Assembly (NCBI GenBank): GCA_024138015.1
Contig: JAMXBB010000004.1
Coordinates: 104,862,718 to 104,926,717 of the forward strand
Source: Lumnitzera littorea
Taxonomy: Eukaryota; Streptophyta; Magnoliopsida; Myrtales; Combretaceae
DNA length: 64,000 nt
Direction of reading: 5' to 3'
A program made the position numbers and the translations under genes. Position 1 is the stretch's first letter. The number at the start of each line of letters is the position of its first letter. Shown here piece after piece: positions 47,710-60,160 of this stretch. The notes under the pieces were generated by a model. That model saw nothing but the letters and a program-made list of their open reading frames with translations, ran no database searches and was not told the origin of the DNA.

Positions 47710-48562
47710 GCTATCATTAGGACTTACTGTAGGAGTTGAGAACTAAATAGGTTCTTCGAAATATTGAAAAAAATAGAATGGATAAGATAATGAACTGAAT
47801 ACAATAGCTGACGTGAAACTGCTTGGAAGATATGACTCACTTACAAACACAACAAGACTTGGCACTTCACTTAATGTAACGCAAAAGCTAATGCCAAGGA
47901 CACCTACCACTAATCTTGGGCTACTCAGCAAAACTAGATAAAACCATATAAAAATGGACTTAGAGAGAAATACTTCGTAAAAACCAAGTATATTCAATAT
48001 CCGTAAGGAATGTAAGATGATTTTGGCTATAAGGAGAATGAACTATTTATAATAAGTCTCTAGAGCAACATTATAAATAAAGAAAATTACAAAAAGACAT
48101 TTATGAAAAGAGATTCTTAGTACATATGAAAAGAGGTAAATAAGATAAATGACAAAAAAGGGAAAAAAAAAATAGTGCAGTGTCAAGCGAAAAGACAGGT
48201 GGTAACAATACATTGGTTCCATACTAGCAACAAATGTAAGTGTCGCCGTATAGAAGTAGTAGAGATAATAGGTTAAAGAGCAAGGGCCAGCGTAAAGGGA
48301 ATCTTGTCACTTGGCTAGTAGGTTTCGGCACTCGACTGGTCCTTTTCGGCACTCGACGAGTCCTTTTCGGCACTCGATGTCGGCATTTGGAGCCTAACAA
48401 AGCAAGGTATGGCCGAGATGAGCTCTCAAGGAGTTCTTCCACCATTCTCCTATAAACTACGTCTTGTCTTCGATAAGCTAATTAGAGAAAATTCTTCTGG
48501 TGAGTGATTGAAGGCCTTGGAGGCGCGTATGGGTGAGAGGACCAGTAGTTGGCAGTCCATCA

Positions 48563-48790
48563 ACAAGGCAACCTTGTAATGAAATCCATGGCCACTTCCC
48601 TAAAAACTCTTGGAGGTATATTTAATGGATGAAGAAGCCCTACTGGAGAAGTTGTCACAAACTTAATTTGTTGACTAATATGACAATTCTTCACATATTT
48701 GTTCAATATCCTTACGCATCCCTTCCTAGTAAAAAGATCCACTCACCCTCTTGAAGGTTTTTAGAACATCCACAACCTATGTATCCTCCA
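48563..48790 (-). pseudogene. Element A integrase, upstream part
   Basis: 48742-48560 encodes KYVKNCHISQQIK, LLHPLNIPPRVFREVAMDFI and ends in RLP at the insertion point. This is the second half of the zinc finger and the first catalytic Asp. The rest of the domain resumes at 38762, across element B. Confidence 0.85.
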
Positions 48791-48999
48791 ACTAGAGAAT
48801 CATGGAATTCCTTAATTAAGGATTGTCTAATATCAACATGGTAAGGTACCTATAGTTCGTGGCCATAAAATAATAGCCCTCCGTTCGTTGTTAGGCCTCT
48901 CATAAACTCATCATTATTAAGCACCTTTTGATATAGATTTTGCCAAACTAGATTAGTAAGAAACTCTTACTTAAATATGTTAAGTCAAACTCAAGATAA

Positions 49000-50978
49000 G
49001 AAACTATAAAAGCTTAAGTTGAATCCTCAAACTATTTGGAAAGAGCATTTGCTACTTGATTTTCTACCACCAATTTGTACTGTACCTCATAGTCATAACC
49101 CAAAAGTTTGACTAAATATTGTTGCTGTTCTGGTGTTTGAATAGTTTGACACAAAATCTACTTAAGACTCTTTTGATCCGTTTATATGATAAAATGGTGG
49201 CCCAATAGATAATGCCTCCATTTTTTAACATCTTCTACCACTTTCATAAGCTCTTGCACATAAGCCCCTACCTTTTGCAATTTTAGACTTAATTTCTTGC
49301 TAAAAAAATGCAATAAGTTGATAGTGCTGATGTAGTACTGCTCCAATCCCTACTCTTAATGCATTGATGTCAATAACAAATGGTATATTAAAATTTGGTA
49401 AAGCCAAAATAAGAGTATTCATAAGAGCCGTCTTCAACTGCTCAAAAGCAGTTTAAGCTTCAATATTCCATTGGAATGCATCCTTCTTCAACAAATTGGT
49501 TAATGGTGTTGCAATTGTAGCATATGCCCTCACAAACTTGCAATAGTATCCAACTAATCCTAAAAATCTGCATAATTGTTTAGCATATATAGGAACATGC
49601 CAATTATGTATTACAACTACTTTATCCATGTCTGTTCTAACTCCTTGTGATACATGTCTCAGGTAATCAATAAAAATCTTCCCAAATGAACATTTAAACC
49701 TTTTGACATAATTGCTACTCCTTCAAAATTTGTAATACTTAACCTAAATGAGTCAATTAATCCTTCCAAGTCTTGCTATATACTAATATATCATCAAAAA
49801 ATACAATTATGAATTTTCGTAAAAATGGATGAAAAATTTTATTCATGATTGCTTGAAAAGTAGCGGATGCATTTGATAACCCAAAAGGCATTATAAGAAA
49901 TTCATAATGACCTTCATGGGTTCAAAATGTAGTCTTGTGAATATCCTTAAGGCTCATCTTTATTTGATGATAGCTTGCCCTTTTATCAAGTTTTGAGAAC
50001 ACAGCAGCTCTATATAATTCATCCAAAGGTTCATCAATTGTCGGAAGTGGAAATTTATCCATTATGGTTGCTTGATTCAAAGGTCGATAATCAACATAAA
50101 ATCTCCAACTCCCATCTTTTTTTCTTCACCAAAAGTATTAGTGATGAAAATGGACTTGTGCTTTATTGGATAATACCATATTCTAGCATTTCAACTACTA
50201 ACTTCTCAATCTCGGATTTTTGAAAATGATGGTATCTATGTAGGCGAATATTAATTAGGGTTGTTTCGTCCTTCAAATGAACGCAATGTTGTACACTATG
50301 CAAAGGTGGCAAGGATGAAGGAGTTGCAAATACTTTCAAAAGGCTACCTAACAAGGTTTTAGTATCTTCATTGTTGGTAGTATCCATGGAAGATTCTCCA
50401 AATTGAGCCACCAGCTGACAAAAATAAATGACTTTATCATAAGTAATTATCTTTTGTAATTGCCTTGAAGTAATCTGTTTAGGATTAGCAACTTCTCTTA
50501 TCAAACTAATTTTTTCACCTTGTACTATAATAGTCATTGTTAAAGCTACATAATCAACTAGCATAGGCTCTAAAGTTTTCAACTATTGAACTCCTAACAG
50601 AATATCAACCCCTTACAATGGCAATATAAAACAGTCCAAAGAAAAAATATGTTTTTGTATTGTGATAGGTAAATTCCTACATATACCTATGCAAATCAAA
50701 TGTTTGCCATTACCTACCATGACTTCAAACCTTGTAGTCTCATGTACAATCCAATTCAATTGCTTAATAATACTTGATTTTATGAAGTTATGAGTGCTCC
50801 CCAAGTCAATCAACAAATTCACTTTTTTCCCTTTAATAAGTCCCTGCAAATGAAATGTTTTAGGTGCTAAAAGCCCTATCATATCATGGTAACTAATCTT
50901 AACCTCATTAACCCCTTCTGCATTCTTAGATTGCTGCTCTAATAACACTTCCTCATCACTTCCATTCTGTTCCTCCAA
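49000..50978 (-). pseudogene. Element A protease, reverse transcriptase and RNase H, degenerate
   Basis: 50978-50613 carries an acidic linker then LLIDLGSTHNFIKSSIIKQL, an aspartic protease motif with the usual Ser or Thr replaced by Leu. 50582-50163 leads into reverse transcriptase (HHFQKSEIEKLVVEMLEYGI). Decayed sequence to about 49770 shows the catalytic FFDDILVYS. RNase H-like sequence continues to about 49000 through many stops. Confidence 0.82.
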
Positions 50979-51049
50979 ATTCGCCTCAATATCATCATTG
51001 ACCCTTAATAGGAACTTAGCTTTACAGATATGTCCTTTATGAAACTCTT

Positions 51050-51900
51050 TATCATAGTTGTAGCAAAGACCTTTATCTTATCTAGCTAACAACTCTAAAG
51101 CAAAAATCTTATGAATAAGTAAAGGGTTCTATGGTCTACTAGTAGAAGTAGTAGTAGTGTAGGATGAATTTGAGCATTTGGGTGGATTAGGTAACAAAGG
51201 AAGGTTTGATTGTTTTTGATATTGGTTTGTATTTTCGAATGAAGAAGTGCAGATAATTGAAATGGAAGAAAAGGGTTTCAAAGAAAAATGGTTTTCTTTA
51301 GAAAATGAAGAAAAGTATTTCATGTTGCTAAATTTTTCTTTGTGAATTCTAGCTAAGCTTATAGCTTCTATTAAAGAAGCAATTGGTTAAGATCATAATT
51401 CTTGTTGCAATACTAGTTGAAGACCAGAAATAGAGCAACTCTTTAATAGTGTATGGAACATATCTATAACGTGATTATAAAGCTCCTAAATTCATTAATG
51501 TAGTCTTCTACAAACCCTTTTTGCATCAATTTCATCAATTTACCCTAATAATCTTCAAATTATGATAGTCTAAATCTCAATTTTAATACTTCAATTAAGT
51601 GTGGCCAATCTTGAATCATCTTATTATTGTGTATCCACAAATACCACTGAGCAGTTTGCAATTCTAAGGTAAATAATGAAATTTCTAGCTTATCTTAAAT
51701 AGGTATCTTATGAAATTCAAATAATTGATTTGCCTTAAAAAGCCAACTAGTTGGATCAACCCAGCTAACTAAGGTAACTCCAGTTTAATTTGCCTCACAT
51801 AGGAACTATTAATATCATGTGTAGCATTAGGGAAAAATGATGAAGCAGGACTTACTTGAATGTTCTAATTTCCATTAACATAATTATTCTTGTTGGTTGA
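51050..51900 (-). pseudogene. Element A gag, degenerate
   Basis: Minus-strand reading near 51780-51560 gives SWLFKANQLFEFHKIPI and AQWYLWIHNNK, typical of gypsy gag capsid. Near 51070-51020 it gives CYNYDKEFHKGHICK, a CCHC zinc knuckle with its second cysteine changed to tyrosine. Stops interrupt the frame. Confidence 0.75.
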
Positions 51901-52055
51901 ATTTGTCAACTATTGTAATTGAATGATGACATTCTTGTGTTTATCATTAAGGTCATCTCAAATGCCATGTATCTCGGTTGCTAATTTCTCTAACTTAAAC
52001 TTATGACCATCCACTTGTTCTTGTGAGTGAGATACTGTTTTGGAATTGTTCATCA

Positions 52056-52079
52056 TCATGAATCAATGAAAGCACCAAA
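52056..52079 (-). other. Primer-binding region of element A
   Basis: Minus strand reads TTTGGTGCTTTCATTGATTC immediately inside the 5' LTR. The TGGTGCTTTCATTGA type is seen next to LTRs of other plant gypsy elements. I cannot name the primer tRNA with confidence. Confidence 0.55.
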
Positions 52080-52720
52080 TGATAGCTTTCAAGGCCTAGT
52101 CCTCTTTTAAAGCCCACAAGCCCCCTCCTTAAATGACCACATTCCAGATAACCTTGTTCAATAAAAATCCTATCATCTTCTCTCTCCTCTTCAGACCCTT
52201 CTAAGGTACAACTTCTAACTCTCTCTTTTCTATGTCTTAGGGTTTTTGACTTTTTTGTCAACTGCTTTCAAATCTATTGTAATAATAGCATATCTAGGTT
52301 CTCCTTAAACAGATCTATCACTCTATACTACTATTTACTAATGATTCTTGTTTCTTTTTGTTGATGCAAGGTAAATTGGTTTAAGGTTTCAAAAGAATCT
52401 CTTATTCAACTTCGGAGCAACTCTAAGAAAGAAGAAGGAAAGAGATGGATGTGCCAAATTAGGTATTCGATATCCTTTTCTTTCTATTATTTCCTTTTTT
52501 TATATCATTTTCTTTTTACTGTTAGTAGTTTGTTTTATAGTTTACAACTTTTAACTATATTACTATGCATGTTGCATACTTTTTCTATTATGATGATGTA
52601 TTCTAGACTATGTATGTCTAAGTCTCTTTTCATTATGCATCAGTCTTCATGTGATTTTACACATAGTCTCTCAAATACCTTAGCCTTCGAATATTCCTCA
52701 TTGAGGCTTGGTTCGTAACA
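52080..52720 (-). repeat. 5' LTR of gypsy element A
   Basis: Partner of 37085-37722, from TGATAGCTTTC to TTCGTAACA. Differences are spread along the length; I judge it near 90 percent identical by eye. Confidence 0.88.
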
Positions 52721-54847
52721 TCTGTCAATGCATATACATGTTCTACAGTATTAGACTCCACTCTCCACTAATACTTCTTGAAACTTTTGAGATGTGGTGG
52801 AGGTAGGGGTAGAATACTAAGTTTGTATTTGTTTGTGTATATTTTAGATAATGTCAATGATTCCATCATTGAAACCTTTTATTTTTATAATTTTTATATT
52901 TTATTTTTTGGGTTCTCATATGAATTTGGGATAGCAATTCTCCATGTATTTAGGGTAAAGTAATAGTTCTGCAAATTTTTGCTGTTTAAACTACTATATA
53001 AGCTCCTTGAGGCGCATCAATTCAAGAAATTCTCTTTAAAAACTTTGAACCGCAACTCTTAAATGAATTGTCCTATAACTAGATTGTAAATGAAGTGAAG
53101 AGGGAGGTTGTAGTTGCCGCACCAATATGAGTATCGTTCATTGTGCTTTCCGACATTTAAGCAATTATTCCCAATTCTAAATGTATTATAATCTTTTTGG
53201 ATCGAATTCACCAGATATTTAAAAAGACTGACATTTGGTGAGAATCTTAGCTTAAATCTTTAGGAAGTCCTTTTTCAAACAATATTGATTAATAAGTTCA
53301 AAGGCAGGCAAATGGCAAGAAAATTTAGCACCCATAAAAGGGGAAAAAAGGGTCGCGATCACTGTGATCATCTACAGTGAGGTCCTAAGAAGGACACAAT
53401 TGGACTAATTAATATTGTAATGGCTTAGCAAACCCTGGAAAAATTGGACAGGCTAATCTAGTGGCATATTGCAAAGCATAACTCAAGATAGCAGTCCTGC
53501 TGAACATCAAGTAGTCAAGGATCCCTACCCGTGTGTAGTCGAGTATGCTATGACCAACGCTAACCAACAAACCTGCCAACCCAATAGGTTTAGGATGAAT
53601 CCAAGTTGGGCGAAAAATACAAATAGAGACGTTAGAAAAGAGAAATGAATCGGCATTAATTACGTACTATTACCTTAGAGAACTGACTTATGCCCCTCTT
53701 GTAAGTAGTGTTGTATAAACTTGTTCATAGAAAAATCTAATCCATTGAAGCAAGTCTTGTGTCAACCTATTCGCGTTCCCCTGACGTTAAAAACTGGAGT
53801 ATCCTACTTACCTACCATGCCTTTAACGAAGTGTACCCAATAAAAATGTAATGATGTAAGAAACTGGCTTCATGTATACAGCTTTACATGCTGAACATGA
53901 TTTGAAGAGTGAGCAATTGTTTAATAACAAAATCAGTGTTTTTTTTTTTTTTTTTTTGGCCTACCCCAATTTCATTCTCATTTGTTTAGGTTAAACGGTT
54001 GAAACTTTCCGGAGTACTTCGTTTTCACCTATGTTGATAATATGCGAGTGCAATTATAAAATGCAACATTTGTGGCTCGTTGCTTACAAATTCTCTAAAA
54101 GAAACTGTGTTCATCATGATTTTATACTTAACTCTTAGTTTCACTAAACTTGTTACACCTCAAAACTAAGAGACAAGAACAATTATAGTATGAATATGTA
54201 AAACCTCATAACTAAATATAAATCCACAATTTATAAAATCGTACACACTTCCAATTCACACATCAATAACTTCTATTTATAATAATTTATAACATCATCA
54301 ATGTAAAACAGGGAAGATGTTGAATTGCTTAAAATCACATAAAATCAACCTATTCATAAAATCCTTTAGGAGTATTGTCAATCCCATTTCCATGATCGAT
54401 TCTCATAATTGGAAATCTTTCTTCTATACATGAAAAGTAAGGTTCCTCGAGGAGTGAGCTAATGCAGAATACCTAACCACAGCAAGCACACAAATGTGAT
54501 GATAATCACAAATTCATTACTCCCATCATTATTCGACCATTTTTATTTAAACCTAAATATCGTCACCTCAACTTGCTTTGTTTCATAATTAAGGGCAAGT
54601 TATTAAAACCATGTGATGAGAAGATGGTAATCCGAGTTTTAGGAAATAAACTCCTGCATTTTGAATTTATAAGGCTTCTGTCCAATCTCTCCTTCATCAA
54701 AACCCTAGTCCATCTAGCATTACACCAAGTGTATGCTTGCCCTTGACATCAATATCCATAACCATGAGATTACAATCTGATACGTCTCTAAGAAATTTGT
54801 AATCTCTTGTTGGGGTTTATGAATCTCACCACTTTTCTTTCCTCTAT
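52721..54847. other. TNL-flank-like sequence right of element A
   Basis: No gene is seen. 53090-53870 resembles 61550-62560 (both contain GGGAGGTTG, a TAAGCAATTATT block, and the AATAAAAATGTAATGATGTAAG / AATAATAATGTAATAATATAAG block). A T19 run lies at 53939-53957. The rest is unassigned. Confidence 0.45.
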
Positions 54848-57800
54848 GCATTATCTTATTTAAATCACCAACAACCATTCACAGAATGACCATATTATAG
54901 GCAACTACATGAAGTAAAACTATTATTAGCGTAAGCTGGGTTGGCATAAAACCAATAGATTCACCTTTGTAACCCGCTGCCCACATCTATTATCTTCGTA
55001 TCTATAATATTCGAATCACACATAAATCTTTACAGTCAAATCTCATCCGTTGCCTTGTGTGGCTTGTTTCCGTGAGGAAAACATGATGAGCTTAAATTTT
55101 TGGATAAGGCGTTTAAATTCTGATGTGGACAGAACCCATAAGGTTGAGCACAGAGCAATTTTACTATGTAAATTGATTGAAATGATTTATTCTTTTTGTA
55201 GTTTTAGGTTTTATGTTGAATAAAAGTGGGATTTTTATGGGACTCTTGTAATTAGGAAACTAATAAAATATAAAAGGGTGTGGACACAACAGTAATTAGA
55301 AAGTTCCAACTAATAATTTGAACTAGGGGTTTGAAATTCCACAATTGATTTAGCTTACGAATTTGTGGAAATCAAAGGCTTAACCAGATAATATTGAAAT
55401 TACACATAAGAAGAACTAATTAAAGAAAGACAATCACCTTAATCAAATATAAAATCCAATTGATAAGACCTGAGTAATTGAAGCACAAACTAAATCTCTC
55501 AATTCAATTGGAAAAGTCTCTCCAAAGAGAGAGTTACAATGACTTTAACAAAGAAAATGGCTGGTTGATTATTATAAAAAATGAAGAAAATGTTCAAATA
55601 CTAACCAACGAAAACCCTAAAACTAATGACAAAGACGTAAATAAATAAATAAAAACAATTATAGAAAATCTGAACAATAAAAGATGTGCTCGTCAACACG
55701 CTATCATCATGGTCGAGTACATATTTGCCCTTCAATTCCATACATGGTAATGTTGGTGTCTGTGAAGCATGTAACATTCAACACGCTCAGGTACATGGCT
55801 GTGTTGCCTAGTCGTTCATCTATCTGGCTTGTATTTCCTCTGTTATGCTTCTTCCAAACGAAGATTTCTTTTATTCCTAAGCTTCACATCATGTTTTCTA
55901 TCCTTCATAGGACCCAGGGGATATTTCTTCAATTGACAAAAATTTTTTGAAAAAACTTTTCCGATGTTTAACTCGTAAATATTATTTCACTCATAAATAT
56001 TATTTAACTTTCCTTCAGTAAAAAAATATTTCCCCTTACAAATGGAAAGTGTTATTTTATTTCAAAGACCTTTTTCAATAATATAAATGAGGATAAACAA
56101 AGAAAAAGAAATTTTCAATAAATATTTTTCTCGAAATATGCGAGGCCTCAGTGAAGATAATTTCGTCTTTGTAGAGTTTATTCATAATCATCTCTCTAAA
56201 AATAGACGATCGATGGTGCTTTCTTCCTTTCTCTTTATAGCAGTACTTTTTTCATTTTTTTTTTTTTCCAATTGTAGTACTTCACCCCCAACAAAACCCC
56301 ACCCCCCAAGGTTGCCAAACATTGCAAATCTCCGGCTTCCTTCTTTACTAATTAATTCCTTAATTGATGATTTCATAGCCCCTAAGTGGACTCTGCTTAA
56401 TTTTAAAATTCGATGGAAATAATGAGGTTATGTGAAATATGTTGTGTTTCCATGTATAGAAACGACGACATTGTAAATTAAAAGGTTGCATTGACCTAAG
56501 TAAATTTAAGCTTCATAACGCTGTGGTAAGCACATATACCTATTATGTGATGCATTCATTATTTATGGGTTGGCACAGTCATGAAAGCTAATTAACTCGC
56601 CCAAGTTAATCAAATGGATTAATATAACAAAGCCCATATTTGAACCATGACATTTTACTCATATATGCTATAGAACTTGGTTCTAATCACAATTTGATAC
56701 CTTCTGTATAGATTTTGGAAAGGACCGGGTTCGATCATGAATCAGACTGTAAGTAGCCCATCAGTTCATCAAACTGGCTTGAACGTGAACTGGCTTGAAC
56801 CTATCAGTCACGAGCTCGAATCATAGCCTGATTTGTCGAGCTTGACGAGTTGATGCATTTCAATGTATTCGACCCACTAAACCGGTTGATCCAAGCCTAA
56901 GTCAAAAGACCAACAATTTAACTTGTGGGTTCTAATTAATAATTTAAAAAAAAGAGAGAAAATTTAGATAAATTAAACGTAAGTATTTCCTTTAATTTAA
57001 ATATAAAATAAAATTAAATATATATTATTACTTATATCTATAAGTTGATAAAAAAATAATCATTAAAATTATAAATTTTAATGTTGACGAAAGTGAATAG
57101 TTTTGATATAAAATATATTATTTTAATAACTAAAGAAGTTTGGGACACAAGATATTAAAAGTTTAATATAATCTTACCTAACTTTTTAGAGAGCAAATAC
57201 TTTTATAAATTAATATATTTTAATAATTTATGAAAATAATAGTGTATTTATAATTTAATATCATTAAAAGTCATAAAAAAAATATTTATACTATATATAA
57301 AATTATAAGTATATTATATATATTAGATAGATAATATTCTCTTTGCAATACTTGATTCACTCTAATATAAATTATATTATTTTTTAAAGTTTCTTTTGAA
57401 TTGGCAAATTCTTTTTGAGATGTTACTTATAACAAAAAGTTTCGTCACTTGATTTACTAATTGTGGGCATACAATAATAATTGTGCATTGTAAAACATGC
57501 AAATTATTAATCTTAGTGCTCAACAATTAATTAGGTGAAATAGTTAAAATTTAAAATTTTTTTGATTTATTAGTGATGTTTTTTTAAATTAAAAATAAAG
57601 ATAAAAGAATACATCTTTTAAAAATTTTTAAAAATATTGATTCATATATCGAGAACTGGCCTATCGAATCACCGGCCAAATGAATTGCCTTAGAACCAAC
57701 CTAAACAAGGTTGAGCCTGGTTCTAGTTCAAGAGAAACCAAATCCTGGAATCGGCGGGTTTAGGTCGGGTTTGATCCGTCCCTAGTCTACTTTTGCATAA

Positions 57801-58374
57801 TATGAGAAGACAAAGCACGTATACTACAATGACATGTAATGCTATTTCTATGATCAAACTCCATCAAAACCTATTTGAATAGTAAAGAATGGAAGAAACA
57901 GCATGCATGTAATTATTTGAGTCATAGGGTTTTCTCACTCTCTAGGGTAATAGCAAATACGTAGAAATGCATTATTTGAGCTAATGATTAAAGATCATAC
58001 ACTGCTGGCTTGTAGAGTGAGATGTATAAAATTGTGAGAAATTTTTTATTGATTATGTGAGGCGAATGTGCTGCATGTCTAATTTATATACACCATATTA
58101 GCATAAGATATAAGTATCATATGCAAAATACGCATACTTTATACCTTATCGTCTTTATATCAGTCTTATTATCTTTTTGCTTATTTAAGTTAAACGTTAC
58201 GTTAATTTTCCCCATATTTATTCAATTCCCCACCCTCGGAGATATTCATCCAAAAAAACAAAAAAAAAAAATCTTTTCTAAACCGGAGTGATGGCAACGT
58301 TAAAATAACTTTCCATTTCCAAATATTTTCATCAAAAAGAGAAATGATTCATACATTTACAGTCTTAGGTTAGA
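54848..58374. repeat. Duplicated segment, copy 2 (partner 21895-24480)
   Basis: Same order of blocks as copy 1 but about 0.9 kb longer, mainly because of the insert at 56707-57787. A further C-rich patch near 56290-56310 (CCCCACCCCCC) is also absent from copy 1. No coding domain is recognised. Confidence 0.7.
56707..57787. mobile_element. Insert of about 1.1 kb in copy 2, possible non-autonomous hAT-like element
   Basis: Absent at the matching point of copy 1 (about 23905). Flanks TACCTTCTG (56698-56706) and TACTTTTG (57788-57795) resemble an 8-9 base target duplication; the empty site reads TACTTTCTG. The outer 200 bases are rich in GGGTTCGATC, AACCGGTTGATCC and GGTCGGGTTTGATCC words, as at the ends of many plant hAT derivatives, and the centre is very AT-rich. 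No clean terminal inverted repeat is visible. Confidence 0.45.
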
Positions 58375-58634
58375 GTATCATCATTCACGAGGACCTCTTT
58401 TAAGTCCTTCAAATGTTACATCAATATCTATCTTTCTTAAAGACTTTCTTACTTTATTCAAGGTCCTTAAAGAAAAGTTATTATTCTTTTCTTTTATCTT
58501 TTTATATATCTCATATTAATTATTTTTCAATAACACCTTATTTTTTTTCACTAATATAAATAATTAATAAATTTATTATCAAAAAATTAAATAAAAAACC
58601 AAAACAAGAATAATATTGGAAATTTGTCTTCGAG

Positions 58635-59147
58635 TAGGCATAGCTCAGTCTTGGTACAGTTCGTCCTACCTTACCAAATCAAATCTAATATAATGGTTCG
58701 GTTTTTTTTTTTTTTTTGAGTCGAATCCAATCATATGGTTCGATATATGGTTTGAACCGTTTGTATCAAATTTTCACTAAATATTTTTATCTTCAATAAA
58801 TATGAAATTTTAAATGAAATTTACTCAATTTAATTTTAATAATTAATACAAAATTATGATAAATAATAATAAAATATGAAAAATTTAACGAAATTTATGA
58901 AGATTGCAAGAAAAAATTATAAAAAAGTACAAAATAATTACATAAATTTTTTTTATTTAACTAAACGAGTTAGTGCCATTTAAAATAGTACGGTTTGGTT
59001 CACTTTTACAAACCGAACCACGAACCATATATATATAACTAAATTGAATTGAACTGTAAATCAAATGATTCATAAAAAAACCAATTTTTCAAATTAGTTC
59101 GATTCGATTCACGATTGAACTTACAGTTCACGGTTTCCTCACCCCTA
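58635..59147. mobile_element. Possible hAT-type MITE
   Basis: About 0.5 kb bounded by TAGGCATAGC at left and, on the minus strand, TAGGGGTGAGG at right, with GGTTCGGTT and AACCGAACC words inside both arms and an AT-rich middle. The TAGGGGTG start is common for hAT miniature elements. Terminal repeats are degenerate and flanks (CTTCGA, CTTCTA) only suggest a target duplication. Confidence 0.45.
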
Positions 59148-59387
59148 CTTCTACCCATTCTATGCTGTGAAAATATATCCACCCACAGTACTCGTCCATT
59201 GACGTAGGTATGGACCATTTATTTATTTATTTATCTTACCAAAGAATCGACAATTTTGTTAAAAAAAAATAAAATTGGATAGCTTTTTGAGCTCCTTCAC
59301 AATGGACTCCATAAATTGCAAGAACCCACCCCCATTTGTCAAAAACGTAAAAAAGAAAAAAAAAATAAAGTTCTTGGCGTAGCATCC

Positions 59388-60160
59388 TGTCAATATAATC
59401 ATTTGCATTTGTATTTATTTCAGCACCATTTATTCATTTTTCTGCTATTTTAGTTTCAATGATAGTTTAGTCACGTGCTAGTTAGTTATATAGCTGGATT
59501 AATTCCAGCTGTATTATCTCTTCATTAGTTCAGTATAAATAGGATCACAGTAGAATAGAGAGTCACTTTTACAATTACAATTTTTCTTTCGTTTTCCATT
59601 CTCTTCACAATGACAGAAACTTTCATTTCTTGTTGCTGTGCTTTGTAGGTTCTGCAATATTGCAACACTTTTGTTGCTGCTAAACTTACGTGGTATTAGA
59701 GCACTACGGCTTGGGAGTGTAATTCATCTAATTAGTAAGTTCATCTTCTTAATTTGTTATGGTGTTAATAGAACATAATGCTTTAGATCTGTTTTATCTC
59801 TCTGGTTCGGACAATCCAAACACGTTGTTAGGAAATGTGATTTTCAATGAAAAGAACTTTATAGCATGGAGCAGATCAATTAAGATAGGTTTAGGTGCTA
59901 AGTTGAAAAATAGGATTCATTAATGGATCTATCCTAAAGCCTAGAGATGATTCATCAGATTTAGCTATGTGGTTAAGATGTGACTACATGGTCAGATCTT
60001 GGCTTCTTAACTCCATGAATGCTGAAAACTCTCCAAACTACTTGTATGTTCAATCAGTTAGAGATCTATGGCTTGAGAGAGAAGAACAATATGGTCATAG
60101 TAATGGACCATTGGTGTACCAGTTGCAGCAAGAAATTTGCAACTTAAAGCAACTTAAGAT
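59388..60160 (+). mobile_element. Truncated Ty1/copia retrotransposon: 5' LTR, primer site and partial gag
   Basis: Probable LTR from TGTCAATATAATC (59388) to roughly 59669-59690, with a TATAAAT box at 59534-59540. A perfect initiator-Met-type site TGGTATTAGAGC follows at 59691-59702. Gag follows: LYLSGSDNPNTLLGNVIFNE and FIAWSRSIKIGLGAK (copia N-terminal domain), then after a one-base shift FINGSILKPRDD, WLLNSMNAE and LQQEICNLKQ. It breaks off before protease and pol; TNL-flank-like sequence follows. The 3' LTR is absent. LTR end is uncertain. Confidence 0.78.

Larger units (their letters stand above)
38763..48562 (-). mobile_element. Gypsy element B, nested in the integrase region of element A
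   Basis: LTRs 38763-39663 and 44235-48562 (the second interrupted by C). LTR ends are TG (mutated to TA in the 5' copy) and CA. Target duplication ACAGG (38758-38762) and ACAAG (48563-48567), four of five identical. Minus-strand order: 5' LTR, decayed iMet-like primer site, gag, reverse transcriptase, RNase H, integrase, 3' LTR. Frames are broken throughout. The two halves of element A's integrase lie exactly on either side, which proves insertion after A. Confidence 0.85.
44235..48562 (-). repeat. 5' LTR of gypsy element B, split by solo LTR C
   Basis: The left 24 bases (44235-44258, TAATGTGCTTAGAAGCTC...) correspond to 38763-38787. The remainder (47710-48562) corresponds to about 38785-39663. 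The gap is exactly the insert C, flanked by GTTAT and GCTAT. Joining the two pieces gives a length matching the 3' LTR. Confidence 0.8.
37085..52720 (-). mobile_element. Gypsy element A: outer Ty3/gypsy retrotransposon, defective and split by a nested element
   Basis: LTR pair 37085-37722 and 52080-52720, coding sense on the minus strand. Minus-strand order: 5' LTR, primer-binding region TTGGTGCTTTCATTGATT, gag (about 51900-51050), protease (LLIDLGSTHNFI), reverse transcriptase (FFDDILVYS, about 49780), RNase H, integrase zinc finger, then element B, then the rest of integrase, polypurine tract and 3' LTR. Without element B it is about 5.8 kb, a normal gypsy size. The gag and pol style suggests a chromovirus, but the lineage is uncertain. 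Stops and shifts are frequent. Flanks TTGGT and TCTGT are not a clear target duplication. Confidence 0.85.
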
